The notes: generated by a model from the letters alone, not told the origin. DNA of 64,000 nt from JAAAOZ01 sp964496595 (GCA_964496595.1 CAZCAI010000005.1:9363-73362), one strand, 5' to 3'; counted from the stretch's first letter, positions 45,612 to 54,011 are shown. Translations and numbers: made by a program.

Positions 45612-46098
45612 GAGCAGTGTGACACAACCACGAAACTTATTCGCAATGATAGCGCAATGGGGATGTTTTCTCGTGCTGCTCGGCGGCGTCATCATCGTCG
45701 CCCTGATCGGGCTGTGGCTCTTTGCCACGACGCCCTCCCCACCGCCGGGGCCGCATCCCACGGCCATCGTCTGGACGGCCACGCCCACCCCGACCCCGAC
45801 CATCACCCCCACACCGACGCCCACGCCGATCCCTGAGACGCCCCGCCCCCCGACCGATATCGCTACCGGAGAGGAGGTCGAAGTAACCGGAACCGGCAGC
45901 GCGGGGCTGAGCCTGCGGGCCGGCGCCAGCCTCGACGCCGACCGCTTGGGCGTCGCCTTGGAGGGCGAGACCTTCTTAGTGATCAGCGGCCCCGTCGCGG
46001 CGGACGACCTCACCTGGTGGCGGCTCCGATCCACCACCGATCCCAGCCGCGAGGGCTGGGCCGCCGCGAATTATTTACGGCGGATTGAGGAGGAATAG
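45610..46098 (+). CDS. Membrane-anchored SH3b-domain protein
   Basis: About 162 residues from ATG 45610; the start is uncertain (45577, 45610, GTG 45619 or ATG 45646 are possible, none with a good ribosome site). One TM helix (FAMIAQWGCFLVLLGGVIIV onward) is followed by a Pro/Thr-rich linker with TPTPTP repeats. The C-terminal bacterial SH3 domain starts VEVTGTG, has the typical LSLRAGASLDADRLGVALEG core and ends WRLRS...GWAAANYL. Such domains bind peptidoglycan or other cell-wall ligands outside the membrane. Topology suggests the SH3b domain is outside, held off the membrane by the linker. The gene stands alone between two regulatory regions. Confidence 0.8.
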   Translation: MSSVTQPRNLFAMIAQWGCFLVLLGGVIIVALIGLWLFATTPSPPPGPHPTAIVWTATPTPTPTITPTPTPTPIPETPRPPTDIATGEEVEVTGTGSAGLSLRAGASLDADRLGVALEGETFLVISGPVAADDLTWWRLRSTTDPSREGWAAANYLRRIEEE

Positions 46099-46145
46099 TC
46101 TGAGATTATCAGGCTGACATTTAGAATCGACTAGCAAAGAAGCAC

Positions 46146-46255
46146 CGTATTGCGTATTTCGTATTGCGTATTACGTAATTCGATTGCGCAGACCTGCTCA
46201 ATGAGCGGGAAAATTTTCACAAAAAGTCATTACGAAATACGTTTTACGCAATACG
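46146..46255. repeat. Inverted and direct CGTATT(G/T)CGTA repeats before ligA
   Basis: CGTATTGCGTA occurs at 46146-46156, a close copy lies near 46160-46170, and the inverted copy TACGCAATACG is at 46245-46255. CGTATTTCGTA (46153-46163) pairs with TACGAAATACG (46231-46241). The region can fold into a long stem ending about 10 bases before the ligA ribosome site. It fills most of the 184-bp spacer. Confidence 0.6.
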
Positions 46256-46282
46256 CTTCATCCACCAGGAGGAGTAGCCACA

Positions 46283-48349
46283 ATGCAAGAACTAGCCAAG
46301 ACTGCGGCCCAACGCCGCGCCGCCTCCCTGCGCAAAGAGATCAACGCGCACAGCTACCGCTATTACGTGCTGAACCGCCCGGTCGTCAGCGATAGCGTCT
46401 ACGACGCGCTCGTCGACGAGCTGCGCGAGATCGAGGCGCGTTTTCCCGAGCTGATCACGCCCGATTCGCCCACCCAGCGCGTCGGCGCGGAACCGGCCGC
46501 GGGCTTCGACAAGGTCAAGCATCCCGCGCCCATCCTCAGCCTGGACAAGGCCACCAGTCGCGAGGAGTTGTTCGCCTGGCGCGCGCGCATCAGCAAGCTG
46601 CTGCCCGAGGACGCGCCGCCCCTCTCCTACACCGTCGAGCCGAAGTTCGACGGCCTGACGGTGGTGCTCCACTATCACGACGGGCGCTTCACGTTAGGCG
46701 CCACGCGCGGCAACGGCGAGATCGGCGAGAAGATCACGTCCAATCTGCGCACCATCCCCACCGTGCCGCTCCGCCTCCCACTGGCCCCCGATGGCCCGAC
46801 GCCGCCCGCGACGTTGGTCGTGCGCGGCGAAGTGCTAATTCTTCTGGAGGATTTCGCCGCGCTCAACGAACGCCTGCTCGAAGCCGAGCAGATGCCCTTC
46901 GCCAACCCCCGCAACGCCGCCGCCGGATCGCTCCGCCAACTCGATCCCCAGATCACGGCAAAGCGGCCGCTCACGCTCTACGCCTACGGCATCGTCGCCG
47001 CCGAGGGCGAACGCGCCAGCGCGCTCCCCAACACGCAGCAGGGAACGTTAGACTATCTCAAGGCGCTCGGCTTCCCCATCGCCGCTGAGGTGATTCGCCA
47101 CTTCGACAATCTCGACGCGGTCGCCGACTACTGCGCAGACCTGACCACACGCCGCGAGCGCCTCCCCTACGAGGCCGACGGCATCGTCATCAAGATCGAC
47201 GATCTAACCGTGCGGGAGGCGCTGGGCGCCGTGGGCGGACGCCCGCGCGGCGCCGTCGCCTACAAGTTCCCGCCGCAGGAGGCGACAACCGATCTCTTAG
47301 ATGTGGAGTTCACCGTGGGCCGCACGGGCGTCATCACGCCGACGGCGCTGCTGGCGCCGGTGACCATCGCCGGCGTGACGGTGAGCCGCGCCTCACTCCA
47401 CAACTTCGATCTGGTGGCCGAGCGCGACATCCGCGTGGGAGATCGCGTCATCGTCCACCGCGCGGGCGACGTGATCCCCTACGTCGTCGGCCCCATCGCG
47501 GACGTGCGCGCGGGCGACGAGCGGCCCATCGCGCCGCCCACACACTGCCCCTCGTGTGGGGAGCCGATTGCCCACGCCGAGGGCGAGGTCGCCTACACCT
47601 GCATCAACGCCACCTGCCCCGCCCAGCGCGTGCAGAAGCTCCTCTACTTCGCCCACGTGATGGACATCGACGGGCTGGGCGAGCGCACGGCGCTCCAATT
47701 GGTGGATGCGGGGCTGATCACCGATCCCGCCGATCTCTACACGCTTGAGTTAGACGATCTGCTGCCGCTGGAGGGATTCGCGGAGAAGAAGGCGCAGAAT
47801 CTGTTAAACGCCATCGCCGCCTCCAAGGGGCAGAGTTTGGAGCGCGTCATCGCGGCGCTGGGGATTCGGGGCGTCGGCGCGACGGTGGCCGACCTCTTCG
47901 CCGAGCACTTCCGCGCCGTGGATGCGCTGGCGGCAGCGGACGCCGCGACGCTGGAGGCCATCGAGGGCATCGGGCCGATCACGGCGCAAAATGTGACGGC
48001 GTGGTTCGCGCGCGAGCGCAACCGCGAGTATATCGAGAAGCTCCGAAACGCGGGCGTCACCTTGGCGATGGCCGCGCCCTCAGATTCGGAGGATCAAGAT
48101 GCAGCACCCACCCCCTTCGACGGCCTGACCTTCGTCATCACCGGCACACTCTCGCAGTCGCGCAAGGAGATCGCCGCCTGGATCGAGGCGCGCGGCGGCA
48201 AGGTGACCGGCTCCGTCAGCTCGAACACGGATTATCTGGTCATCGGCGAAAGTCCCGGAGGCAGCAAGTTCAATCGCGCCCAGAAACTGGAGACGCCCAT
48301 CATCGACGAGGAGACATTGCGCGATCTGGCCTCGGAGCGCGGGCAATGA
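46283..48349 (+). CDS. ligA: NAD-dependent DNA ligase LigA
   Basis: 688 residues, close to the 671 of E. coli LigA, complete. Domain Ia (HSYRYYV, SDSVYDALVDEL), adenylation domain with KFDG motif (catalytic Lys121) and Glu119, GFDKVKH, OB-fold region (FTVGRTGVITPTALLAPV), four-Cys zinc finger (CPSC...C...C, about 425-450), helix-hairpin-helix domain (FAEKKAQNLL, GIRGVGATVADL) and C-terminal BRCT domain (FDGLTFVITGTL...GGKVTGSVSSNTDYLV). It joins nicked DNA using NAD+ in replication and repair. ATG 46283 has AGGAGGAG about ten bases upstream. Its TGA overlaps the next ATG (ATGA), so the downstream secreted protein is co-translated. Confidence 0.98.
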   Translation: MQELAKTAAQRRAASLRKEINAHSYRYYVLNRPVVSDSVYDALVDELREIEARFPELITPDSPTQRVGAEPAAGFDKVKHPAPILSLDKATSREELFAWRARISKLLPEDAPPLSYTVEPKFDGLTVVLHYHDGRFTLGATRGNGEIGEKITSNLRTIPTVPLRLPLAPDGPTPPATLVVRGEVLILLEDFAALNERLLEAEQMPFANPRNAAAGSLRQLDPQITAKRPLTLYAYGIVAAEGERASALPNTQQGTLDYLKALGFPIAAEVIRHFDNLDAVADYCADLTTRRERLPYEADGIVIKIDDLTVREALGAVGGRPRGAVAYKFPPQEATTDLLDVEFTVGRTGVITPTALLAPVTIAGVTVSRASLHNFDLVAERDIRVGDRVIVHRAGDVIPYVVGPIADVRAGDERPIAPPTHCPSCGEPIAHAEGEVAYTCINATCPAQRVQKLLYFAHVMDIDGLGERTALQLVDAGLITDPADLYTLELDDLLPLEGFAEKKAQNLLNAIAASKGQSLERVIAALGIRGVGATVADLFAEHFRAVDALAAADAATLEAIEGIGPITAQNVTAWFARERNREYIEKLRNAGVTLAMAAPSDSEDQDAAPTPFDGLTFVITGTLSQSRKEIAAWIEARGGKVTGSVSSNTDYLVIGESPGGSKFNRAQKLETPIIDEETLRDLASERGQ

Positions 48350-49905
48350 AGATTTCCCGGCGGATGATGGCGGCGATAGCCGGAGCGCTGTTGCTTATCT
48401 TACCCTTGCGAAGGTTACCCATAACCTCCGCCACAACGCTTTCTCTGCAAGACCAGGAGACTTTCCCTCCAACATCCCTTCTGGAACCTTCGCAAGGGTT
48501 GATCACCGGCGACGCCACTTTCTACCCCGAGGATAACCCCCACGTCTTCCTGGAGGATCTCGAAGTGCTGGCCGGCGCGACGCTGACAATCACGCCCGGC
48601 TGCGAGCTGCGCTTCGGGCCGAACGCGGCCTTCATTATCAGGGGGCGCCTGTGGGCCGAGGGCGCGCCGACGCAGACTATCCGTATGACCAACCACATCC
48701 CCGGTCAGTACTGGAGCCGGATCGTCTTCGCCCGCGCGGAGGCGCTCAATCGCATCGCCTACGCGGAGATCGACAGCTTCCACGGCCTCTACGCGCAGTA
48801 CAGCGAGATCGAGCTGCTACACAGTGAAATCTCCTACGTCAACGAGGACGCGGTCGTCGCGACCGGCGGGCGCGCCTTGATCCAGCACAATCACATCCAC
48901 CACGCGGGCTACGACACCTCGGCGGAGGGCATCCAAATCCGCGATACGCCGCCCGAACAGGCCGCCTACATCTTAGATAACCACATCCATCACGTCAACG
49001 ACGACTGCATCGACATCAACGACTCCTCCGTCATCATCGAGCGGAACCACATCCATGATTGCTACGATAAAGGCATCTCGCTGGGGACGATGCACGCGAC
49101 GCCCCCGCCCGAATTTTATCCGGCGGTGGGGAGGATGGTCAACAACCTGATCTACGCCAGCGATATCGGGATCGCGGTCAAGGATACCGCCACCGCCACG
49201 CTCTATCACAACACCCTGGTCGCGAACGAGACCGGCCTGGCGCTCTACGAGGTCCCGGAGCATTACAACTGGGGCGGCGGGCGCGCCCACGCGGCCAACA
49301 ACATCATCTGGGGCAATACGGACACGGCGATTGAACTGGACGAGACGCCCCATCCGCCCTCGGAGCTGACGATCACGCACTCGGATATCGAAGGCGGCTG
49401 GCCGGGAGAAGGGAACGTGGACATCGATCCGGGCTTTCGGGGCGCGGGCGATTATCGCCTGCGCGAGGACTCGCCCCTCATCGACATCGGCGCCGATGTC
49501 GGCGTAACGCAAGATCTCAACGGACACCCTCGTCCCATCGGCCCCGCGCCGGATCCGGGCGCGTACGAAGCGCAGACGAATCTCAGCCTGACGGCGCGCC
49601 CCGGCGACCACCGACTCTATCTTCGATGGCGCGCCACGGGCATACCGGCGACGCTGGCGAGCTTCGCCATCAGCACTACGTATCGAATGGAGAAGAGCCT
49701 CACGCTCATCATCGCCCCGCCGCCGATCACCGGCTTGCTCACGACGACGCGCGCCTACACGCTGACGGGCCTCGTCAACTACACGCCGCACACCGTCACC
49801 GTTGGGGCCTACGACGCCGACGAACACCTGCTATATCGCTCGCCGCCCGTCGCCGCGACGCCCACGGACATCTTCATCTACCTGCCGACGATCCTCAGAC
49901 GTTAG
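48346..49905 (+). CDS. Secreted right-handed beta-helix protein with FLP-R-type C-terminus
   Basis: 519 residues from ATG 48346, which overlaps the ligA stop. A hydrophobic signal segment (MMAAIAGALLLILPL) is followed by about 33 residues encoded by a palindromic repeat (48402-48499). Residues 60-400 are parallel beta-helix repeats of the NosD/pectate-lyase type (LTITPGCELRFGPNAAFIIR, HNHIHHAGYDTS, DNHIHHVNDDCIDIND, ERNHIHDCYDKGISL), rich in Asn/His/Asp. Then comes a DPGAYE motif common at the end of such domains, and a fibronectin-like part. The last residues, DIFIYLPTILRR, resemble the end of the large protein at 58101. A carbohydrate-binding or lyase role is possible; no catalytic residues are identifiable. 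Confidence 0.85.
   Translation: MKISRRMMAAIAGALLLILPLRRLPITSATTLSLQDQETFPPTSLLEPSQGLITGDATFYPEDNPHVFLEDLEVLAGATLTITPGCELRFGPNAAFIIRGRLWAEGAPTQTIRMTNHIPGQYWSRIVFARAEALNRIAYAEIDSFHGLYAQYSEIELLHSEISYVNEDAVVATGGRALIQHNHIHHAGYDTSAEGIQIRDTPPEQAAYILDNHIHHVNDDCIDINDSSVIIERNHIHDCYDKGISLGTMHATPPPEFYPAVGRMVNNLIYASDIGIAVKDTATATLYHNTLVANETGLALYEVPEHYNWGGGRAHAANNIIWGNTDTAIELDETPHPPSELTITHSDIEGGWPGEGNVDIDPGFRGAGDYRLREDSPLIDIGADVGVTQDLNGHPRPIGPAPDPGAYEAQTNLSLTARPGDHRLYLRWRATGIPATLASFAISTTYRMEKSLTLIIAPPPITGLLTTTRAYTLTGLVNYTPHTVTVGAYDADEHLLYRSPPVAATPTDIFIYLPTILRR
48402..48499. repeat. Palindromic element inserted in coding sequence
   Basis: Perfect 15-bp inverted repeats ACCCTTGCGAAGGTT (48402-48416) and AACCTTCGCAAGGGT (48485-48499) bound a 98-bp stretch that stays open in the reading frame of the beta-helix protein. 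It falls between the hydrophobic signal and the mature domain. Confidence 0.7.
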
Positions 49906-49909
49906 CGCA

Positions 49910-52222
49910 ATGTCCTCCGATTTAAACAAGGCTCCAAGGGGATTGCCAAATCCCCGTTCGCTAAGCGGCTTCTTCAACTCCCCTCACCTGCGGCGGATTT
50001 TGGCCCTCTTCATCCTGCTGGCGCTGGCCTACAGTCTCATCGTCCCCTTCGGCGAGCCGACGGACGAACCCGCGCACTACGATTACGTCCGCTACCTGCG
50101 CGATCATCGCCGCTTACCCGTGCAATCGCCCGACTTGGCGGACAATCCCGTGGACGAAGGCCACCATCCGCCCGGCTACTACGCCTTAGTCGCTCTGCTG
50201 ACGGGCTGGGCGCCCTACGGCCCGTATCCCCTGCACGCCAACCCCTACCTACCGGAGGGATACGAGGACGCGCAGCTTGTCCAGCAATTTCTCCGCGAGC
50301 CGCACGCGCGCTTCCCCTGGCCCGGCCCGATCTGGGCGGCGCATCTGGCGCGCCTGGTCTCCATCGCCCTGAGCGCGCTGAGCGTGGCGGTGACCTACCA
50401 CGTGGGTCGCGAGGCGGCCCCCGACGCGCCCGCCGTCGCGTGGCTGGCCGCCGGATTTCACGCCTTCCTGCCGCAATTCCTCTATATGAGCGGCGCCATC
50501 AACAACGACAACGGCGCGACCCTGCTCGGCGCGCTGATGACGTGGCAGATGGTGCGCCTCCTCCGCGCCCCTGATGCGCGCGGCTTCGCGGGCCTGGGCG
50601 CGCTGCTGGGCCTGGGCGTGCTGACGAAGGTCAGTCTGCTGGCGATGGCGCCGGCCATCGGCTGGACGGTGGCGTGGGCCGCGTATCAGCACGCGGAGAC
50701 GTGGCGCACGCGGGCGAAAAGCGCCCTCTGGTGGGGCGCGTGCGTCGGCGCGCCCGCGCTCGCGCTGGCAGGATGGTGGGCGGCGCGCAACCTCCGCCTC
50801 TATGGCGATCCGCTCGCGTGGAACATCTGGATGGAGAGCTACGCCCGCTTCATCCGCACCTTCCCCATCACGCCGAGCTACGCGCTGCGCTTCACGTGGC
50901 AACAATTCCGCACCTTCTGGGGCCTCTTCGGCTGGAGCCGGGTGCTGCTGCCCACGTGGCTCTACCTCCTCTGGCTCGGCGTCATGGGGATGAGCGCGTT
51001 CGGCCTGGGAAAACGGTTTTTGGCGCGCTGGCGCCGGCGCGATCTGCGCGCCGATGAGAATGAAGTCGCGCGGCTGCTCCTGCTGGCCGCGATCTGCGGG
51101 GGATTCTTGCTTTCGACGTGGCGCTTGGGGCTGAAGTTGGACATCACTGCCGCACAGGGCCGCTTTCTCTTCCCCGCGCTCGCCGCCATCGCCACGCTCT
51201 TCGCGCTCGGCTGGACGACGTGGGAGCTGCCGCGCGGCGCGCGCGGCTATGTGGGCGCCGCGTTCGCGATAGCCGGGGGCGTGTTGCTCTTCCGATTGGC
51301 GCCCGTCCATTCGCTTCCGCCGCTCCATCCGACCGTACCCCCCGAGGCCCAGCGCGTGCAGGCGACCTTCGAGCCGTGGGCGTTGGCCGGATGGCAGGCA
51401 CCATCGCCGCGCGCCGGGCGCGCCTGGCCGCTCACGCTCTACTGGCGCGCCGCGCGCGACCTGACCGCCGAGGAACGCGAGCTGGCGCCCATCCAGTTCG
51501 CGCATCTCGTGGATGTGACGGGCGCGGCGCTCGCCAAATGGGATGGCGTCCCCACCGCGGGGCGGCTGCCGCCGCCGGCCTGGTCGCCGAGGACGGTCGT
51601 CGAGGATCGCCTCGCGCTCTCCCTGCCGGAAGCGAGCGCGCCGCGATTGGCCTACCTCCAGATCGGATTCTACTACCAGGAAAACGGCGCCGTGACGCAC
51701 ATCCCGGCGACCTCCACCACCCATCCAACCACGCCGGACGCGGTGCAACTCGGGCCGGTGCTGGTGCGACCCTCATCGCCGCCCCAGGCCGATCCCGAAC
51801 ACCCGCTCGTAGCGCACTTCGGCCCCATCCGCCTGCGCGGCTACGATCTCGCCCGCGACCCGGCGCACGAGCGGCTCGACCTGACACTCACCTGGGAGGC
51901 GAAGGCCACGCTTCCGACGGATTACACCGTCTTCGTGCACCTCGTCGGCGCGGGAGGCGAGCGCGCCCAGGGCGACGCGCCGCCCTGCGGCGGCCACTGC
52001 CCCACCTCGCTGTGGCAGCCTGGCGACCTCTGGCACAACCAGCATCAGGTGGACACGGCAGCGCTCACTGAGGCCGGCGCGCCGTACCGCCTCCTCATCG
52101 GCTGGTACGATCCCCAAACCGGCGCGCGCCTCCCCGCCACCGACGGCGAGGGCCGCGCCCTGCCCAACGATCAACTCCCACTCTGCACCTTCGCCTCCTG
52201 GCCGGAGGGGGCGTGTGAGTGA
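49910..52222 (+). CDS. Multi-TM membrane protein, DUF2142/GT-C glycosyltransferase-like
   Basis: 770 residues from ATG 49910, five bases after the previous stop. About ten TM helices lie in the first 490 residues. The first external loop has the acidic GT-C-like signature EPTDEPAHYDYVRYL and EGHHPPGYYALVAL; HLARLVSIALSALSV and a GINNDN-like SGAINNDNGATLLGAL follow, typical of DUF2142-type proteins. The C-terminal 290 residues hold two beta-sandwich units (LTLYWRAARDL...FAHLVDVTG and LTLTWEAKATLPTDYTVFVHL), the second ending LWQPGDLWHNQHQV. Such proteins are thought to move sugars from lipid carriers onto external targets; the exact reaction is unknown. High Arg/Ala content fits the region's GC. 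Confidence 0.8.
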   Translation: MSSDLNKAPRGLPNPRSLSGFFNSPHLRRILALFILLALAYSLIVPFGEPTDEPAHYDYVRYLRDHRRLPVQSPDLADNPVDEGHHPPGYYALVALLTGWAPYGPYPLHANPYLPEGYEDAQLVQQFLREPHARFPWPGPIWAAHLARLVSIALSALSVAVTYHVGREAAPDAPAVAWLAAGFHAFLPQFLYMSGAINNDNGATLLGALMTWQMVRLLRAPDARGFAGLGALLGLGVLTKVSLLAMAPAIGWTVAWAAYQHAETWRTRAKSALWWGACVGAPALALAGWWAARNLRLYGDPLAWNIWMESYARFIRTFPITPSYALRFTWQQFRTFWGLFGWSRVLLPTWLYLLWLGVMGMSAFGLGKRFLARWRRRDLRADENEVARLLLLAAICGGFLLSTWRLGLKLDITAAQGRFLFPALAAIATLFALGWTTWELPRGARGYVGAAFAIAGGVLLFRLAPVHSLPPLHPTVPPEAQRVQATFEPWALAGWQAPSPRAGRAWPLTLYWRAARDLTAEERELAPIQFAHLVDVTGAALAKWDGVPTAGRLPPPAWSPRTVVEDRLALSLPEASAPRLAYLQIGFYYQENGAVTHIPATSTTHPTTPDAVQLGPVLVRPSSPPQADPEHPLVAHFGPIRLRGYDLARDPAHERLDLTLTWEAKATLPTDYTVFVHLVGAGGERAQGDAPPCGGHCPTSLWQPGDLWHNQHQVDTAALTEAGAPYRLLIGWYDPQTGARLPATDGEGRALPNDQLPLCTFASWPEGACE

Positions 52223-52250
52223 GGACAAACGTCGCAGATCGACATCATTA

Positions 52251-52281
52251 GACCCGAAGGGGGTACAATTCCCTTCGGGTC
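52251..52281. terminator. Hairpin terminator between convergent genes
   Basis: Perfect 11-bp stem GACCCGAAGGG / CCCTTCGGGTC with a nine-base loop, 28 bp after the glycosyltransferase stop and facing the minus-strand toxin-antitoxin pair. It could serve both strands; no long T-run follows. Confidence 0.65.
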
Positions 52282-52325
52282 TGCACAATGAGGGTAAAAA
52301 AAGCGAAGCAGCTTATACTACGTAC

Positions 52326-52592
52326 TTATACTGCGACCAGTGTCGAGGTATACGAAATAACAGAAACCTCGGTTTGCAGTGAGCGAAGCTCCTGAAGCAA
52401 TTCAACGATTCTATCAGTTACGTTGCCACTTGTATAAGATTCGTGACAACTGGCACAGACCTCCGCCGGGACATCCTTGATGATGACCACCGCGTTTTCA
52501 AAGACAAACGGAATCGTCGCTTTCTGATCTGTTACGAGCCGTCCACCACAAATCGGACAACGCCCTTTGTTATCTTCGTGTGCGCCAATCAT
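52326..52592 (-). CDS. YgiT-type zinc-finger antitoxin
   Basis: 88 residues with two Cys pairs, CPICGG (12-15) and CASC (46-49), which make the zinc site of YgiT/MqsA-type antitoxins, plus the family's VFENAVVIIKDVPAEVC stretch. No separate C-terminal HTH is present, so it is a short form. ATG 52592 with GGAG upstream lies inside the end of the DUF4258 gene (23-bp overlap). It should bind and neutralise the DUF4258 protein and may bind the shared promoter. AT-richer than its neighbours, which suggests acquisition by transfer. Confidence 0.85.
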   Translation of the reverse strand: MIGAHEDNKGRCPICGGRLVTDQKATIPFVFENAVVIIKDVPAEVCASCHESYTSGNVTDRIVELLQELRSLQTEVSVISYTSTLVAV

Positions 52593-52839
52593 TCTCCCAC
52601 TCCTTTAAGTTAGGACGGTACACCGTGACAATAAAAACACGGTCGCGATCCACATCTACAGCCACAACAATATGGATTGGTTCACCAGTTGGAAGCCAAC
52701 CAAGAACAAGACAATCTGGCAAAGGCCGGTGCAACACAGGATAATCCTCAATAATTTCGCACGTCCGCAAAGCCTCTTCCACCTGCTTGCGCGTTAAGTT
52801 ATCGGCAACCAACTCGTGAGTCGCATGGCGTGACCACAA
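52570..52839 (-). CDS. DUF4258-family toxin (partner of YgiT-type antitoxin)
   Basis: 89 residues if translation starts at TTG 52839, which has GGAG eight bases upstream and gives the usual length of the family. The frame stays open up to ATG 52917 (115 residues), but that ATG lacks a ribosome site and the extra part has no family features. The DUF4258 core is clear: WSRHATHELVADNL, VEEALRTCEIIEDYPVLHRP, LPDCLVLGWL, PIHIVVAVDVDRDRVFIVTVYRP. Family knowledge links DUF4258 to RelE-like toxins that act on RNA; the His in SRHA and the Arg/Tyr in VYRP may be functional. Toxin precedes antitoxin, as in mqsRA. Confidence 0.8.
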   Translation of the reverse strand: MWSRHATHELVADNLTRKQVEEALRTCEIIEDYPVLHRPLPDCLVLGWLPTGEPIHIVVAVDVDRDRVFIVTVYRPNLKEWENDWRTRR

Positions 52840-52917
52840 AACATAAACTCCAGGCGGAGTCTGTATATTTTGACACGCCTTGTCTTGAATAAACTTCTGT
52901 TTGTCTCTGGTTTGCAT

Positions 52918-53184
52918 TGACTGGTGGCGGTTAGCCCTTGAATAATAGTGTACTTTACTTGCATTGTAATCCAGACGACAAAACAGGTCAACAATAAATC
53001 CCAGAAAACGCTATCATCCAACTGATGACCATTTGCCCCGATTTTCAACGTGGTTCGCAGCCCGCAATGGTTGCTGGGGGACTAGACGTCGGTTACCTGA
53101 CAAACGCCTTGCTCTTTATCTCATAACGATGTATATTGTGATGTACAAACATAACCGGTATATGTACTTCTACGGAGGTGCCCA
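52918..53184. other. Spacer between the two toxin-antitoxin modules
   Basis: 267 bp without a credible gene. It carries the promoter side of both modules. Apart from the proposed promoter/operator at 53136-53167 nothing is recognised. Confidence 0.5.
53136..53167 (+). promoter_or_regulatory. Promoter with overlapping imperfect palindrome before the antitoxin gene
   Basis: TTGTGA (53136-53141), 17-base spacer, TATATG (53159-53164). An imperfect inverted repeat GTACAAACATAACC / GGTATATGTAC is centred on CCGG at 53155-53158 and covers the spacer and -10. That is where a ribbon-helix-helix antitoxin would be expected to repress its own operon. Confidence 0.35.
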
Positions 53185-53472
53185 ATGACAACGATGGTGC
53201 GCAAGCAAGTCTATATCAAGTCCGAACAGGATGAACTGCTCAAGCAGTGGGCCGAGGAAACCGGGAAGAGCGAGGCCGAGATCTTCCGCCAGGCTCTCGA
53301 TCGCTGGCTGGAAAACGAGGAACAACGCCAAGAGGCGGAGGCCGCGTGGGAACAAATTTTAGCCTTTTCCGGGGAACGGGCAGAGTTGAATGTTGTTGCC
53401 GAAGGGCGCTCCTGGACGCGGGAAGAACTCTACGAAGAACGGCTAAATCGCTATGATCGACGTACTGATTGA
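53185..53472 (+). CDS. Ribbon-helix-helix (CopG-like) antitoxin
   Basis: 95 residues. The N-terminal beta strand (RKQVYIKSEQDELL) and two helices (KQWAEETGKSEAEIFRQALDR region) form a ribbon-helix-helix DNA-binding fold. The acidic C-terminal half (RSWTREELYEERLNRYD) is the likely toxin-binding tail; SWTREELYEER is common in VapB-type partners of PIN toxins. ATG 53185 has GGAGG six bases upstream. It overlaps the PIN gene by 20 bp, the usual coupling of such pairs, and probably represses its own promoter. Confidence 0.9.
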   Translation: MTTMVRKQVYIKSEQDELLKQWAEETGKSEAEIFRQALDRWLENEEQRQEAEAAWEQILAFSGERAELNVVAEGRSWTREELYEERLNRYDRRTD

Positions 53473-53911
53473 CACAAACCTGCTCGTCTACATCTACGAT
53501 CTCTCAGAGCCAGAGAAACGACACCGGGCCATCGAGGTACTCCAGCAGGTGCGCGATGCAAAGTCTGGGGCATTGAGCGCTCAGGCGCTTTCTGAATTCT
53601 ACAACACAGTGACCCGAAAGCTTAAGCCGCCACTATCTCCAGCCCAGGCCGAAGCTCAACTCCAGGCGTGGATGCATATCTGGCCGGTCTTTCCGGTCAC
53701 GTCCCAGGTAGTGCTTGAGGCGGCCCGAGGCGTACACGAGTATCAATTCAGTTTCTGGGATGCCCAAATCTGGGCCGCCGCGCGCCTGCATCACATCCCA
53801 ATGGTGCTGAGCGAGGGCTTCAACCCCGGATCTGTAATTGAGGGTGTGCATTTCGTGAATCCGTTTGAAAATGTAGGGGCGATGCAATTCCCGGTCGGCA
53901 CACAGGGATAA
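53453..53911 (+). CDS. PIN-domain toxin (VapC-like) with altered active site and extended C-terminus
   Basis: 152 residues. PIN acidic residues Asp7 (LIDTN), Glu48 (ALSEFY) and Asp103 (FWDAQI) are present. The fourth, normally the Asp of an L-S-E-D motif, is Gly122 here (LSEGF, GAC-to-GGC would explain it), so cleavage activity may be reduced. Family members usually stop soon after the NPF motif; here the frame runs 13 residues on into a palindromic repeat whose left arm is at 53873-53890. Normal role: metal-dependent RNA cleavage, held in check by the overlapping antitoxin gene. It may now be a weakened or inactive toxin. Confidence 0.88.
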   Translation: MIDVLIDTNLLVYIYDLSEPEKRHRAIEVLQQVRDAKSGALSAQALSEFYNTVTRKLKPPLSPAQAEAQLQAWMHIWPVFPVTSQVVLEAARGVHEYQFSFWDAQIWAAARLHHIPMVLSEGFNPGSVIEGVHFVNPFENVGAMQFPVGTQG

Positions 53912-53978
53912 TAAGAGGGCGCGAATTCGGGATTACGTTCCACCGCGCATGGTGATTGCAGAATTGCATCGCCCCTAC
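53873..53978. repeat. Palindromic repeat GTAGGGGC type, copy 1
   Basis: Perfect 18-bp inverted arms GTAGGGGCGATGCAATTC (53873-53890) and GAATTGCATCGCCCCTAC (53961-53978), 106 bp in all. The left arm lies inside the 3' end of the PIN gene. The rest fills the spacer before the WD40 gene and may form its terminator. Confidence 0.85.
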
Positions 53979-54011
53979 TATAATTAAAACATCACGGATG
54001 CGGAGGAAAGG

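Noticed and set aside
45549..46037. 162-codon minus-strand frame over the SH3b gene
   Set aside because: It is opposite the Pro/Thr linker, reads as Gly/Val repeats, and crosses the proposed promoter region.
50249..51748. 499-codon minus-strand frame opposite the glycosyltransferase
   Set aside because: Low-complexity Arg/Gly/Glu-rich antisense frame; the plus-strand protein has TM helices and family motifs across the same region.
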